From Moraxellaceae bacterium UBA2477 (lineage in GTDB: Bacteria > Pseudomonadota > Gammaproteobacteria > Pseudomonadales > Moraxellaceae), in contig DDPD01000018.1 in assembly GCA_002342025.1 (NCBI GenBank), forward strand, positions 1 to 13,597: a stretch of DNA of 13,597 bases, given 5' to 3'. Within the stretch, counting starts at the first letter, position 1. The number at the start of each line of letters is the position of its first letter. The position numbers were made by a program, and so were the translations under genes. Under the pieces are notes generated by a model, which saw only the letters and a program-made list of their open reading frames with translations, made no database searches and had not been told where the DNA came from. This document shows, piece by piece, positions 1 to 7,578 of this stretch.

Positions 1-189
1 ACCGAATGGCTGCAGGCGCATCGCGCCGCGCCCGATCAATCCGGCGCCAGTCTGCGCTTCCGCGTGCAACATCCTGCCGCTCATGCCCTATTGCAGGGCG
101 GTAGCGCCTGGCGCGTGAACTTGTCTGATGCCTTGTTGCGCGGCCTGCGCCAGCGCTTGGACGGCACCGGTGTGCAGGTGCTGTATTGA
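1..189 (+). CDS. dnaE: DNA polymerase III alpha subunit, C-terminal end (partial)
   Basis: The frame is open from base 1 to the TGA at 187-189 and encodes the last 62 residues of a protein whose start lies outside the window. The piece has the pattern of the DnaE C-terminus: a short beta-rich stretch, then WRVNLSDALLRGLRQRL (from about residue 40) and a hydrophobic end VQVLY. From family knowledge, DnaE is the catalytic subunit of the replicative polymerase. The polymerase, PHP and beta-clamp binding parts are all upstream and cannot be seen. The call rests partly on context: accA and tilS follow directly, an order common in gammaproteobacteria. No terminator is visible in the 79 bases before accA, so read-through into accA is plausible. 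Confidence 0.83.
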   Translation, partial: TEWLQAHRAAPDQSGASLRFRVQHPAAHALLQGGSAWRVNLSDALLRGLRQRLDGTGVQVLY

Positions 190-268
190 GCCTGCAACTT
201 GCGTTTATGAGGGTTTATTGCAGACCGACATGCCGCTACACTCGAGCCATTACCCCTAGGACTCAACC

Positions 269-1231
269 ATGAATCCGAATTACCTCGACTTCGAACAACC
301 GATTGCCGAGCTGGAAGCCAAAATTGAAGGCCTGCGCGTCGTTGGCGTTGGTACCAGCCTCAATATTGAGGATGAAGTGGCGCGCTTGCGCACCAAGAGT
401 CTGAAGTTAACGGAAGATATTTTTGCCAACCTCAGCGCCTGGCAGGTCTCGCAACTCTCGCGCCATCCCAAACGCCCCTACACGCTGGACTATATTCAGC
501 GCATTTTTACCGATTTCGACGAACTGCACGGCGATCGTGCCTTTGCTGATGATGCCGCGCTGGTCTGTGGCACGGCGCGTTTTCTCGGCGAGCCGGTCAT
601 GGTCATCGGCCATCAAAAGGGTCGCGAAGTGCGCGAGAAAGTGAAGCGCAACTTTGGCATGCCGCGCCCCGAGGGTTATCGCAAGGCCCTGCGTTTGATG
701 GAGATGGCCGAGCGCTTCCGCATGCCGATTTTCACTTTCATCGACACGCCCGGTGCCTACCCCGGCATTGACGCGGAAGAGCGCGGCCAAAGTGAGGCCA
801 TTGCGCGTAATTTGGCGGTGATGTCGCGCCTGAAAACGCCGATTATTTCCACGGTCATCGGTGAAGGTGGCTCCGGCGGTGCGCTTGCTATTGGCGTCTG
901 TGACAGCCTGATGATGCTGCAATACAGCACCTATTCCGTGATCTCACCCGAGGGCTGCGCCTCCATTCTTTGGAAAACTGCGGCGAAAGCCCCCGAAGCT
1001 GCCGAGGCCATGAATCTCACCGCCACGCGTCTGCGCACGCTGGGCTTTGTTGATGAGCTGGTGGAGGAGCCGCTGGGCGGTGCTCATCGCGACATGGATG
1101 TGATGGCCGACAACCTGCGCAAAGCCTTGCTGCGTCAGCTGAAAAAGCTGCGTACGCTGGATCACGACAGTTTGCTCAATCGACGCTATGAGCGGCTGAT
1201 GAGCTACGGCAACACGCAACCCATCGCTTGA
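269..1231 (+). CDS. accA: Acetyl-CoA carboxylase carboxyltransferase subunit alpha
   Basis: This cytoplasmic subunit, with AccD, moves the carboxyl group from biotin on AccB to acetyl-CoA, giving malonyl-CoA for fatty acid synthesis. The product is 320 residues, nearly the same as the E. coli protein (319). It starts with the typical N-terminal helix (MNPNYLDFEQPIAELEAKI). It carries the crotonase-fold signatures FIDTPGAYPGIDAEERGQSE (about 160-180), GEGGSGGALAIG (about 198-209) and YSVISPEGCASILWK (about 220-235), which form the acyl-CoA pocket and oxyanion holes. The ATG at 269 is preceded by a short AGGA. A weak promoter-like pair (TTTATT, 17-base gap, TACACT) lies in the gap after dnaE, but it is poor evidence. 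The TGA overlaps the start of tilS, so the two are probably co-translated. The family assignment is secure. Confidence 0.97.
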   Translation: MNPNYLDFEQPIAELEAKIEGLRVVGVGTSLNIEDEVARLRTKSLKLTEDIFANLSAWQVSQLSRHPKRPYTLDYIQRIFTDFDELHGDRAFADDAALVCGTARFLGEPVMVIGHQKGREVREKVKRNFGMPRPEGYRKALRLMEMAERFRMPIFTFIDTPGAYPGIDAEERGQSEAIARNLAVMSRLKTPIISTVIGEGGSGGALAIGVCDSLMMLQYSTYSVISPEGCASILWKTAAKAPEAAEAMNLTATRLRTLGFVDELVEEPLGGAHRDMDVMADNLRKALLRQLKKLRTLDHDSLLNRRYERLMSYGNTQPIA

Positions 1232-2601
1232 GCGCGAGCAACGACCAAGTCCAACATCCCCTCGATGCCTTGCAAGGTTTCTTGCAAGCGCGTCGAAAAG
1301 ATTCGCCCACCGTTAACAGCCTAGTTGTAGCGCTGAGTGGCGGCCCGGACTCCTTAGCGTTGTTACTGGCTGCTGCACAGATTGCCCCTCAGCTCGGCTA
1401 TGCCCTACGTGCGCTGCATGTTCATCATGGCTTGCACGCTGATGCCGACCGCTGGGCTGAACAAGCGGTTCAGCAAGCCGCTGCCGTCAACGTGTGCTGT
1501 CAAATCCTTCGCGTGCGAGTTGCTCAACAGGCCAGTGTTGAGGGTGCTGCGCGTCAAGCCCGCTATGACGCCTTGGCTCAAGCCATGGCGCCCCATGAGG
1601 CGCTACTGCTGGCGCATCATCAGGATGATCAAGCGGAAACGCTTTTATTGCGGCTGATGCGCGGCGCGGGCTTGCAGGGTTTGTCGGGCATGGCGGCGGT
1701 AAGCGCCTGGTCGTCAGGCGCGGGCGTTGAGATTGCCCGCTGGCGTCCATGGCTGGCCTTGCCGCGGCAGACCATCGCACGCTGGTTGCCCCGTGCGGTC
1801 GCGTGTTGCCATAGCCATGCGCCTCATCTGCCGCTGACTGCTTTGCAGCCTGTGCAAGATCCGGCTAATCAGGATGCACGTTTCGATCGCACACTGTTGC
1901 GCGGCCAGGTTTTGCCCCTATTAACATCTCGCTGGCCGGAAGCGGCGGCACTGTTGGCGCGCAGTGCGGCACAGGTGGCGCAGCAAGCACAGGCCTTAAA
2001 CTCACTTGCGGACATTTGGTTAGCGGGACAGCCGCACGTCAGGACATTGTCGGTTGCCGCTTTGTCATCACTGGACAATGCAAGTATCCAAGCTGTGCTC
2101 AGTCGTTGGTTAAGCTTGCAAAAGGCAAGTCCGTTACCGGTCGCGTACTGGTCGCGCGTCACAATTGAGTTACTCGAAGCGCGTCAAGATGCTAATCCAG
2201 TGTTGCATTGGTCAAATCTATCGTTGAGACGGTTTCAAGGGCAGATTTTTCTAGTTCGAGACGCTGAGCTGAGGGCGTTGCCAGAAGGCATCCCTTGGGA
2301 TAACCCCCAGCAAGCATTGCACTGGGCAGGAAAAACGTGGCTGCCGCTGGGTCTCGCTCCAGACCATCCCTTATGGCAGAAGCCCTGGCGTATCTCGCCA
2401 AGACAGGGAGGAGAGCGCTGGCGTCCGGCGGGTCGCGCGCATCATGTATTGCTCAAACATTGGTGCCAAGATCAGGCCATTCCTCCTTGGCAGCGGCAGG
2501 CTATTGCCTGTATTTGGGCAGGTGAAACTGTGGTGTGTATCGTTACGCCAGAGCCTCAAATGTGGCTAGCCCATGAAGTGATGCAACAAGACTTACTTTA
2601 A
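1228..2601 (+). CDS. tilS: tRNA(Ile)-lysidine synthetase
   Basis: TilS attaches lysine, with ATP, to C34 of the tRNA-Ile that has a CAU anticodon, so that it reads AUA and is charged with isoleucine. The 457-residue product shows the ATP-binding PP-loop SGGPDS at residues 37-42, HVHHGLHADADRW at 64-76, the AHHQDDQAET block at 129-138, and DPANQDARFDRTLLR at 211-225, which is characteristic of TilS. The C-terminal substrate-binding domain is present (RISPRQGGERWRPAGR, then LLKHW and IPPWQRQ). The assigned start is TTG at 1228, which shares TTGA with the accA stop. No strong ribosome site is visible, which fits translational coupling to accA. About 35 residues precede the PP-loop, somewhat more than in E. 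coli, so a later TTG (about 1270 or 1282) could be the true start. TilS is normally essential. Confidence 0.95.
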   Translation: MSASNDQVQHPLDALQGFLQARRKDSPTVNSLVVALSGGPDSLALLLAAAQIAPQLGYALRALHVHHGLHADADRWAEQAVQQAAAVNVCCQILRVRVAQQASVEGAARQARYDALAQAMAPHEALLLAHHQDDQAETLLLRLMRGAGLQGLSGMAAVSAWSSGAGVEIARWRPWLALPRQTIARWLPRAVACCHSHAPHLPLTALQPVQDPANQDARFDRTLLRGQVLPLLTSRWPEAAALLARSAAQVAQQAQALNSLADIWLAGQPHVRTLSVAALSSLDNASIQAVLSRWLSLQKASPLPVAYWSRVTIELLEARQDANPVLHWSNLSLRRFQGQIFLVRDAELRALPEGIPWDNPQQALHWAGKTWLPLGLAPDHPLWQKPWRISPRQGGERWRPAGRAHHVLLKHWCQDQAIPPWQRQAIACIWAGETVVCIVTPEPQMWLAHEVMQQDLL

Positions 2602-2616
2602 GACTACAAACTTACT

Positions 2617-2646
2617 TTGGATGACTACCTGATATCAGCATATAAC
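2617..2646 (+). promoter_or_regulatory. Possible promoter for the sensor kinase gene
   Basis: TATAAC at 2641-2646 matches five of six positions of the sigma-70 -10 box. TTGGAT at 2617-2622, 18 bases upstream, is a weak -35 match (three of six). It lies in the 81-base gap between tilS and the kinase, about 40 bases before the start codon. TTAAGAC occurs both at about 2598 and at about 2653, flanking this site; I cannot say whether that is meaningful. Seen in sequence only. Confidence 0.35.
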
Positions 2647-2682
2647 TGGTAATTAAGACAAAACATAGTCTCTAAACAGTCA

Positions 2683-5307
2683 ATGAAGGTAAGCATGTTA
2701 AAGGCGACCTTTAATACAAGGTTATTGCGCACATTTTTTGCCATTGCATTGCTCGCCTTGGTATACCTTATTGTGGGTCGTTTATCCCTTCTCTTGGCCA
2801 TTCCTCCTGGCTTCGCGACTGCAATTTTCCCGCCTGTAGGTATTTCGTTAGCAGCCGTGTTGATCTGGGGATACCCCATGCTATGCGGTGTCTTTATTGG
2901 ATCGACACTGCTTAATTTAACGATCTCACTCAGTAGCTTTGACGCGGTTACGTTTAGTCATTTTATGGTGGCTACCGGTATTGCTTTAGGTGCATGTTTG
3001 CAATGCGGCGTAGCCAGTCTCTTAATCCGCCGTTATGTTGGGTATCCCAATGCACTGGTGGATGAGAAGGTAGCTTTTAAAACCTTATGTATCGGCGGCC
3101 CACTGTCTTGCCTAATTAGTGCCAGCATAGGTCCGATCGTTCTCTATATGGCGGGCGCAGTGGATGCACTTTCACTGCCCTACAGCATCTGGACTTGGTG
3201 GATTGGAGATTCGATAGGCGTCTTAATTGCGCTGCCGCTAATGTTCATTCTTTTCGCTGAACCTAAAGAAATTTGGCGACCTCGCCTACCGACGGTTGGT
3301 GTGCCTTTGATCAGCGCGAGCGCCATCGTCGTCATTATTTTTTTTCAAACCAGCCATTCAGAGCAAAGCGCACAGAAACTCTCTTTTAAAGAGGAAGCCA
3401 ATTTAATAGATCTAAGATTGAAATTTCGATTCATGCAATATGAACAAGTCGTAAGCTTCATGGAGCGTTATCATATTTCAAGAAAGGATTTAGATAGGGA
3501 GCGGTTTCATTATTTTGCTACACCTATATTAGAGGATTTTCCAGGAATTAAATCGCTAACCATTAATGAATATCTGCCACATGAGTCTAGAGGTATTTTC
3601 GAGGATGGGAAAGAACAAAGAAATATTAAAGTAAAAGCGCCCGATGGAAGTTTAGAAATATCTCCAGTTCAGGATTTTTACGCACCCATAGTATTAATTG
3701 AGCCATATGGCTCAAATTCTCATCTAGTTGGATACGATCCGCTGTCTGATCCTACAAGAAAGCCTACTTTTATTTCTTCAATGCAATCAAATGGAGCTCG
3801 CATCAGCTCCTTGGTTGAGCTCTTGCAAAAACCTCAACAGAAAGGGTTTATTTTAGTTAAATCGATTAGTGATGAAAGTGTAAAAAAAGAAAAATTAATC
3901 GGATTTGCTGTTGCAGTTATTAATCCAAATGAATTGATTGATTACGCCCTGACAGGGTTGAGTGGCTCGGACTTTTCGATTGAAGTGTTGGATGTGACAG
4001 AAAAATATAATCGAACTTTATACCAAAGTATTATCTCTAAAGAAACCGATTACTCTGCTAGTTTTAAATTTACTAGCGATTTCGAGTTCGGCGGCCGTAA
4101 AATTAGACTTGTTGTTTCTCCATCCGAAAGCTATCTAAGAAAAAATAAAAGCTTACAATCATGGGCGGTTCTTGCTGGCGGTCTTGTTTTAACGGCAATG
4201 CTTGGGGGGTTTCTGCTCATGCTATCGGGCCGTGCCGAGTTGGTGCGTCAGCAAGTTCGTCGCCAAACCATCGAGTTGAGCGCCATTTTGGAGAATGCCG
4301 CTGATGCGATTATTATTATTACAGAGGATGGTATAATTGAGCAGGCAAACCCTGCAGCCAAAAAGCTATTTAAGGCATCGCGAAATGAGCTTGATAACCT
4401 TGACTCAGTCAATTTATTGCCAAGTCTGACTTTCTCCGATTCTGGTGAAGTTAATACTGTCTTGGGAGATAGTACGGAGTGCCTCGGCTTATCTCTTGAT
4501 GGCGAGAAGTTGGAGTTAGAGTTAGGTCTTAGTCATTATCAGGTATCAGGGCAAAATCGATATATCTGTGTGCTTAGAGATATTTCTGATCGAAAGAAGG
4601 TTGAGCGCTTAAAGAGTGAGTTTGTAGCCACGGTTAGTCACGAGTTGCGTACGCCACTAACGTCTATAAAAGGTTCCTTAGAGTTAATTAAGGCAGGAAT
4701 TGTTGGTGATATCAGTAAAGAGTGCTCTCAATTAATTGATATTTCTTTGAAGAATTCAGATAAATTAGAAAGTTTAGTAAACGATATATTAGATATTGAA
4801 AAGTTAAAAAGTGGTAACATCGGTTTAGATTTAAGTTTTTATAAGATAGTACCTTTCTTGCGAGAGGCAATTGACCATAGCCAAGGTTATGCAGATAAGT
4901 TCAAAGTATATTTAAGCTTAGATATTAGTAATACATCCCCAAATATTCATGTGAGAGTAGATAAACTACGCTTACATCAGGTGATGGCCAACTTGCTCTC
5001 TAATGCAATCAAATTTTCTCCCAGTGGGGGGCTTGTTAAAGTACTTGTAGAGGTTGATGGCGATTTTGTGAGAGTTAACGTGATTGATCAGGGACAAGGC
5101 GTATCTGAAGACTTTAAGCCCCAAATTTTTCAACGCTTTGCACAAGCAGATAGCTCTGATCGACGTCAACAAGGCGGCACGGGCTTGGGTCTGAATATTT
5201 GTAAAACGTTGATAGAGCGCATGAATGGTAGAATTGATTTTGTTTCGACACATGCTCAAGGCAGCACATTCTTCATCGAGCTGCCCATCGCTGAAGTCCC
5301 GAGTTAG
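2683..5307 (+). CDS. Membrane sensor histidine kinase (MASE1-CHASE-PAS-HisKA-HATPase)
   Basis: A large sensor kinase of 874 residues. Residues about 15-225 form several hydrophobic segments with a MASE1-like pattern (AIFPPVGISLAAVLIWG, then SIWTWWIGDSIGVLIALPL). Residues about 240-430 resemble an extracytoplasmic CHASE domain, including GYDPLSDP at 350-357. A last membrane segment lies at about 494-516, followed by a PAS domain (about 530-640). HisKA carries phospho-acceptor His653 in SHELRTP. The ATPase domain has its N box at 767-777 (Asn774), DQGQG from 802 and GGTGLGL at 831-837. There is no receiver domain and no response regulator gene adjacent, so it is an orphan here. The first ATG (2683) has no ribosome site, whereas the ATG at 2695 follows GAAGG by five bases and may be the real start, four residues shorter. 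Sampled lines are very AT-rich (12/60 GC at 4741-4800). The ligand is unknown. Confidence 0.92.
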   Translation: MKVSMLKATFNTRLLRTFFAIALLALVYLIVGRLSLLLAIPPGFATAIFPPVGISLAAVLIWGYPMLCGVFIGSTLLNLTISLSSFDAVTFSHFMVATGIALGACLQCGVASLLIRRYVGYPNALVDEKVAFKTLCIGGPLSCLISASIGPIVLYMAGAVDALSLPYSIWTWWIGDSIGVLIALPLMFILFAEPKEIWRPRLPTVGVPLISASAIVVIIFFQTSHSEQSAQKLSFKEEANLIDLRLKFRFMQYEQVVSFMERYHISRKDLDRERFHYFATPILEDFPGIKSLTINEYLPHESRGIFEDGKEQRNIKVKAPDGSLEISPVQDFYAPIVLIEPYGSNSHLVGYDPLSDPTRKPTFISSMQSNGARISSLVELLQKPQQKGFILVKSISDESVKKEKLIGFAVAVINPNELIDYALTGLSGSDFSIEVLDVTEKYNRTLYQSIISKETDYSASFKFTSDFEFGGRKIRLVVSPSESYLRKNKSLQSWAVLAGGLVLTAMLGGFLLMLSGRAELVRQQVRRQTIELSAILENAADAIIIITEDGIIEQANPAAKKLFKASRNELDNLDSVNLLPSLTFSDSGEVNTVLGDSTECLGLSLDGEKLELELGLSHYQVSGQNRYICVLRDISDRKKVERLKSEFVATVSHELRTPLTSIKGSLELIKAGIVGDISKECSQLIDISLKNSDKLESLVNDILDIEKLKSGNIGLDLSFYKIVPFLREAIDHSQGYADKFKVYLSLDISNTSPNIHVRVDKLRLHQVMANLLSNAIKFSPSGGLVKVLVEVDGDFVRVNVIDQGQGVSEDFKPQIFQRFAQADSSDRRQQGGTGLGLNICKTLIERMNGRIDFVSTHAQGSTFFIELPIAEVPS

Positions 5308-5451
5308 CTCAAAATCCCAATTTATGACGCTATTTTTTGAAAAATAAATTTTTCATGGAGCAGTTTTCGCCGCTACTTATGCCCTAAGAGCCCCGTTACA
5401 GGCGGCATACAGTCTTTATTTTATTTTACGAGCTAATTTTGAATTAGTGTC

Positions 5452-5457
5452 TATAAT
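5452..5457 (+). promoter_or_regulatory. -10 box of the cold-shock-domain gene promoter
   Basis: A perfect TATAAT lies 38 bases before the csp start codon, in the AT-rich end of the 188-base spacer after the kinase gene. No good -35 sits at 17 bases (CGAGCT); TTTACG at 5425-5430 is the nearest match, but with a 21-base gap. The predicted leader is only about 30 bases. Upstream in the same spacer are an AT-only inverted repeat at 5338-5355 (TGAAAAAT and its complement) and a loose TATGCC/GGCATA pair at 5378-5409 followed by a T-rich stretch. The latter could be a weak terminator for the kinase. Confidence 0.5.
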
Positions 5458-5495
5458 GGTCGTGCAACACACAGCCATTTATTAAAGAGTAGAAC

Positions 5496-5702
5496 ATGAG
5501 CAAAGGTACAGTGAAGTGGTTCAATGCGGACAAAGGTTTTGGTTTCATTACGCCTGAAGACGGCAGCAAAGACCTGTTCGTACACCATTCCGAAATCAAG
5601 AACGGTGGTGGCTACGCCACGCTGAACGAAGGTCAAGCGGTTTCGTTTGACGTCGGCCAAGGCCAAAAAGGTCCTTGCGCAAACAACGTTGTGGCGCTCT
5701 AA
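5496..5702 (+). CDS. Cold-shock-domain protein (CspA family)
   Basis: A 68-residue single-domain nucleic-acid binding protein, the usual length for the family. It has the conserved start KGTVKWFNADKGFGFI, with RNP1 (KGFGFI, residues 13-18) and RNP2 (LFVHHS, 27-32), whose aromatic residues stack on single-stranded RNA or DNA. Proteins of this family act as RNA chaperones that melt secondary structure. The ATG at 5496 follows AAAGAG at a six-base spacing. Unlike E. coli cspA, it lacks a long 5' leader: the -10 box is only 38 bases upstream and I see no cold-box-like sequence. It may therefore be a constitutive or stress-related paralogue rather than a classical cold-induced gene; that is inference. 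It is followed by a stem-loop and a strong terminator, so it is probably a single-gene transcript. Confidence 0.96.
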   Translation: MSKGTVKWFNADKGFGFITPEDGSKDLFVHHSEIKNGGGYATLNEGQAVSFDVGQGQKGPCANNVVAL

Positions 5703-5716
5703 CCAGCCCGTAATGT

Positions 5717-5744
5717 AACGTGTTGAGTTCATCCTCAACGCGTT
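5717..5744 (+). other. Stable stem-loop in the csp 3' untranslated region
   Basis: An 11-pair stem (AACGTGTTGAG against CTCAACGCGTT, with one G-U pair) closes a six-base loop. It starts 14 bases after the csp stop codon and is not followed by a T-run, so it is unlikely to be a terminator by itself. It could protect the 3' end of the small mRNA or be part of a processed 3' RNA; neither role can be shown from sequence. Confidence 0.6.
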
Positions 5745-5751
5745 GGAAAAT

Positions 5752-5790
5752 ATCGGTGGATGACCTAAACAGTCATTGCCGATTTTTTTT
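5752..5790 (+). terminator. Intrinsic terminator after the csp gene
   Basis: ATCGG (5752-5756) pairs with CCGAT (5779-5783), two G-U pairs and one bulged G follow, and ATGAC (5760-5764) pairs with GTCAT (5772-5776). The loop is seven bases. Eight Ts follow at 5783-5790. This is the clearest terminator in the window. It ends 23 bases before the next gene, so that gene needs either read-through or a promoter overlapping the terminator. Confidence 0.8.
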
Positions 5791-5813
5791 GTCTAAAATT
5801 TCAATGAGCGGAT

Positions 5814-6590
5814 ATGCAAGAACTAAAAGTCCCAGAAGTCAGCCGAGAGTTTATTGAGTTATTTCGTGCGGCACGCCAACATCTCCAGCACGTGGGCGGC
5901 GACACCTTAGATTGGCTGCGCACCGACTTCAATTTCCCTTTCCGAGATCATTTGTCGTTTCGACTCGGCAATCGGTTGTTCTTCATGTTGGTGGCCTCGG
6001 CGGAAGAAGATATTGAAAGCCCAGGCTCTTTAGAGGCATTGGAAGAGTTGGCTGCAGAGGCGAATGGGATTGCTTGCCTGCTTTTAATGACGCGTTCCGA
6101 AGATGGGCAGTTCAAACCCTTGGGTCAGGGCTATAGCTTGTTTGCGCTGGACTTTGATACGCCGATTGAGCCTGAGCGCTTGGTAACGGAGGAACTGGTT
6201 GTTATTTCTGACTGGGAGCTTCAGCGCTGTGCCACTCAAGCCATGATGATGCATTTAGAGAAGTATGACCTGCCTATTTTAGCCTCCGAGGTAGACCCTC
6301 AGGGTGCACCAGCCATTTGGTTTCGTAGCGCAGATGGCCATCCGAATTGGATTGTGATTCGGGGTTTACGCTTTCCCCACCGTGATGCGCCTATGCCTGC
6401 TGGTTGGGCGGAGAAGGTGAAATTCATGGCGGAAAAAGTACCTAACAGCAAGGGCTTTTTCGGTATGGTGACGATTGCCTCGCCAAATGACAGCTTTGAT
6501 CCTCAGGCCACAGAGCATCGATATCCGCTGTATCGCGGCCAACAATATCCGATGAAGGTAGTTGGTCTGAAAGGACTGGAGCCGTTGTAG
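5814..6590 (+). CDS. Uncharacterised 258-residue soluble protein
   Basis: I do not recognise this family. The protein is acidic, with no signal peptide and no clear membrane segment, so it is probably cytoplasmic. It has an early helical part (REFIELFRAARQHLQ), a hydrophobic strand-like stretch (RLFFMLVASA, about residues 54-63), an acidic helix (SLEALEELAAEANG), and a second half with IWFRSADGHPNWIVIRGLR (about 168-186) and GFFGMVTIAS. Continuous codon use and length support a real gene. The ATG at 5814 has GAGCGGA just upstream, but too close to be a good ribosome site. A TAAAAT at 5794-5799 could be a -10 box; it would give a very short leader. It lies between a strong terminator and the PhzF-like gene (67-base gap), so it may be expressed alone or with that gene. 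Function unknown. Confidence 0.8.
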   Translation: MQELKVPEVSREFIELFRAARQHLQHVGGDTLDWLRTDFNFPFRDHLSFRLGNRLFFMLVASAEEDIESPGSLEALEELAAEANGIACLLLMTRSEDGQFKPLGQGYSLFALDFDTPIEPERLVTEELVVISDWELQRCATQAMMMHLEKYDLPILASEVDPQGAPAIWFRSADGHPNWIVIRGLRFPHRDAPMPAGWAEKVKFMAEKVPNSKGFFGMVTIASPNDSFDPQATEHRYPLYRGQQYPMKVVGLKGLEPL

Positions 6591-6657
6591 TCAGTGTCTT
6601 GTGGGGTTGGTACATTGTGGGTGACGCTGTGTATCAACTCAACATTGGATAGCCATC

Positions 6658-7578
6658 ATGGCCCTGACGTATTCTCTCTTAGATGTATTTGCTGACGCGC
6701 CCTTTCAGGGCGTGCAAGTGCCTGTGGTTTGGTCAGAGGGGACGACACTAAGCGATGCCGATAAGCAGGCGTTAGCAGGCGAGTTTCAGCAGACAGAAAC
6801 GGTTTTCATGGATGCCGCTGCAAAAGACAATCCTGCCAGTGTGTTCAATAATAAGGGCCCGTGCCTCTTTGGTGCGCACACGATTTTAGCGGCTTCTTTT
6901 ATTGCCTATGAGAAAGGTTTGGGAACACCCGAAGGTCTTTTCAGTACCTTAAAGTTCAGTCAACAAAGTCAAGAAATTAGTAGTTTTATTGATCACTCAG
7001 AAGGTGGTCCTGGCGCCATTCAGTTTTCCCGAACGCTAAGCGTTAGCGTTGATCATTACGTCCCAACTCTGGCCCAGCTAGCCGCGATGCTAAACACAGA
7101 GGAACGCCATATTTCGTTCAGTAAATACAAGCCCTTGATTGTCAGCGTGGATCATCCGGTGTTGATCATTCCGTTTACACGCCCTGAGCATGTCTTAGCG
7201 GCGAGTTTAAATGCGGAACGCTGGGCTGACTTAGCGGGCCATGTGTACACGCCACAGTTGTTTCTCTTTGCCCCAGGCAGCATTACCGGCAAAACTCAAT
7301 TCCATGGACGCATACTCAGTTTTGAGCAGGCTCGCGATGCCGTCCCACCGATCGGCAGTGTCATGCCCGAGTTCATTGCCTACTTGGCTGCTCAAGCCGA
7401 TGTCACAGACGGGACGCATACGTTTTCCATCGATCGTGGCAGTCTGACCACCCGCAAGAGTATTTTGCATGCTGAGTTTGACAAGCGTCCTGGACGAGCC
7501 TTGCGTTGTCGTTTGGGGGGAAATGTGATCAAAATGGGGCAGGGGGAATTATTTTTTCCTTTTGAAAAATTTATCTAA
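6658..7578 (+). CDS. PhzF-like protein (diaminopimelate-epimerase fold)
   Basis: A 306-residue protein that matches the PhzF family in layout: an opening strand LLDVFADAPFQG (residues 7-18), SDADKQALAGEFQQTETVF (32-50), a short FGAHT block (71-75), GSVMPEFIAYLAAQ (233-246) and a closing LGGNVIKMGQGELFF (287-301). From family knowledge, the PhzF of phenazine producers isomerises a dihydro-hydroxyanthranilate using Glu45, with His74, Asp208 and Ser213 nearby. By eye, Glu47, His74 and Ser234 are kept here, but the DPATGS motif reads VPPIGS, so the Asp is Val229. The usual stretch before the GHPT motif is also shortened. No other phenazine gene is present, so the substrate is probably different or the activity changed. 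The start ATG has only a weak GGAT upstream. The direct repeat TTGTGGG (6599-6605, 6615-6621) in the leader is unexplained. Confidence 0.85.
   Translation: MALTYSLLDVFADAPFQGVQVPVVWSEGTTLSDADKQALAGEFQQTETVFMDAAAKDNPASVFNNKGPCLFGAHTILAASFIAYEKGLGTPEGLFSTLKFSQQSQEISSFIDHSEGGPGAIQFSRTLSVSVDHYVPTLAQLAAMLNTEERHISFSKYKPLIVSVDHPVLIIPFTRPEHVLAASLNAERWADLAGHVYTPQLFLFAPGSITGKTQFHGRILSFEQARDAVPPIGSVMPEFIAYLAAQADVTDGTHTFSIDRGSLTTRKSILHAEFDKRPGRALRCRLGGNVIKMGQGELFFPFEKFI

Noticed and set aside
407..922. A 171-codon minus-strand frame inside accA
   Set aside because: It lies fully within a well-conserved housekeeping gene, and its translation resembles no protein family I know.
5338..5355. The AT-only inverted repeat after the kinase gene as a terminator
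   Set aside because: The stem has one G-C pair, a two-base loop and no T-run after it, so it would be too weak.
5814..7578. A phenazine biosynthesis cluster
   Set aside because: Only a PhzF-like gene is present; no other phz-type gene is visible and its active-site motif is altered.
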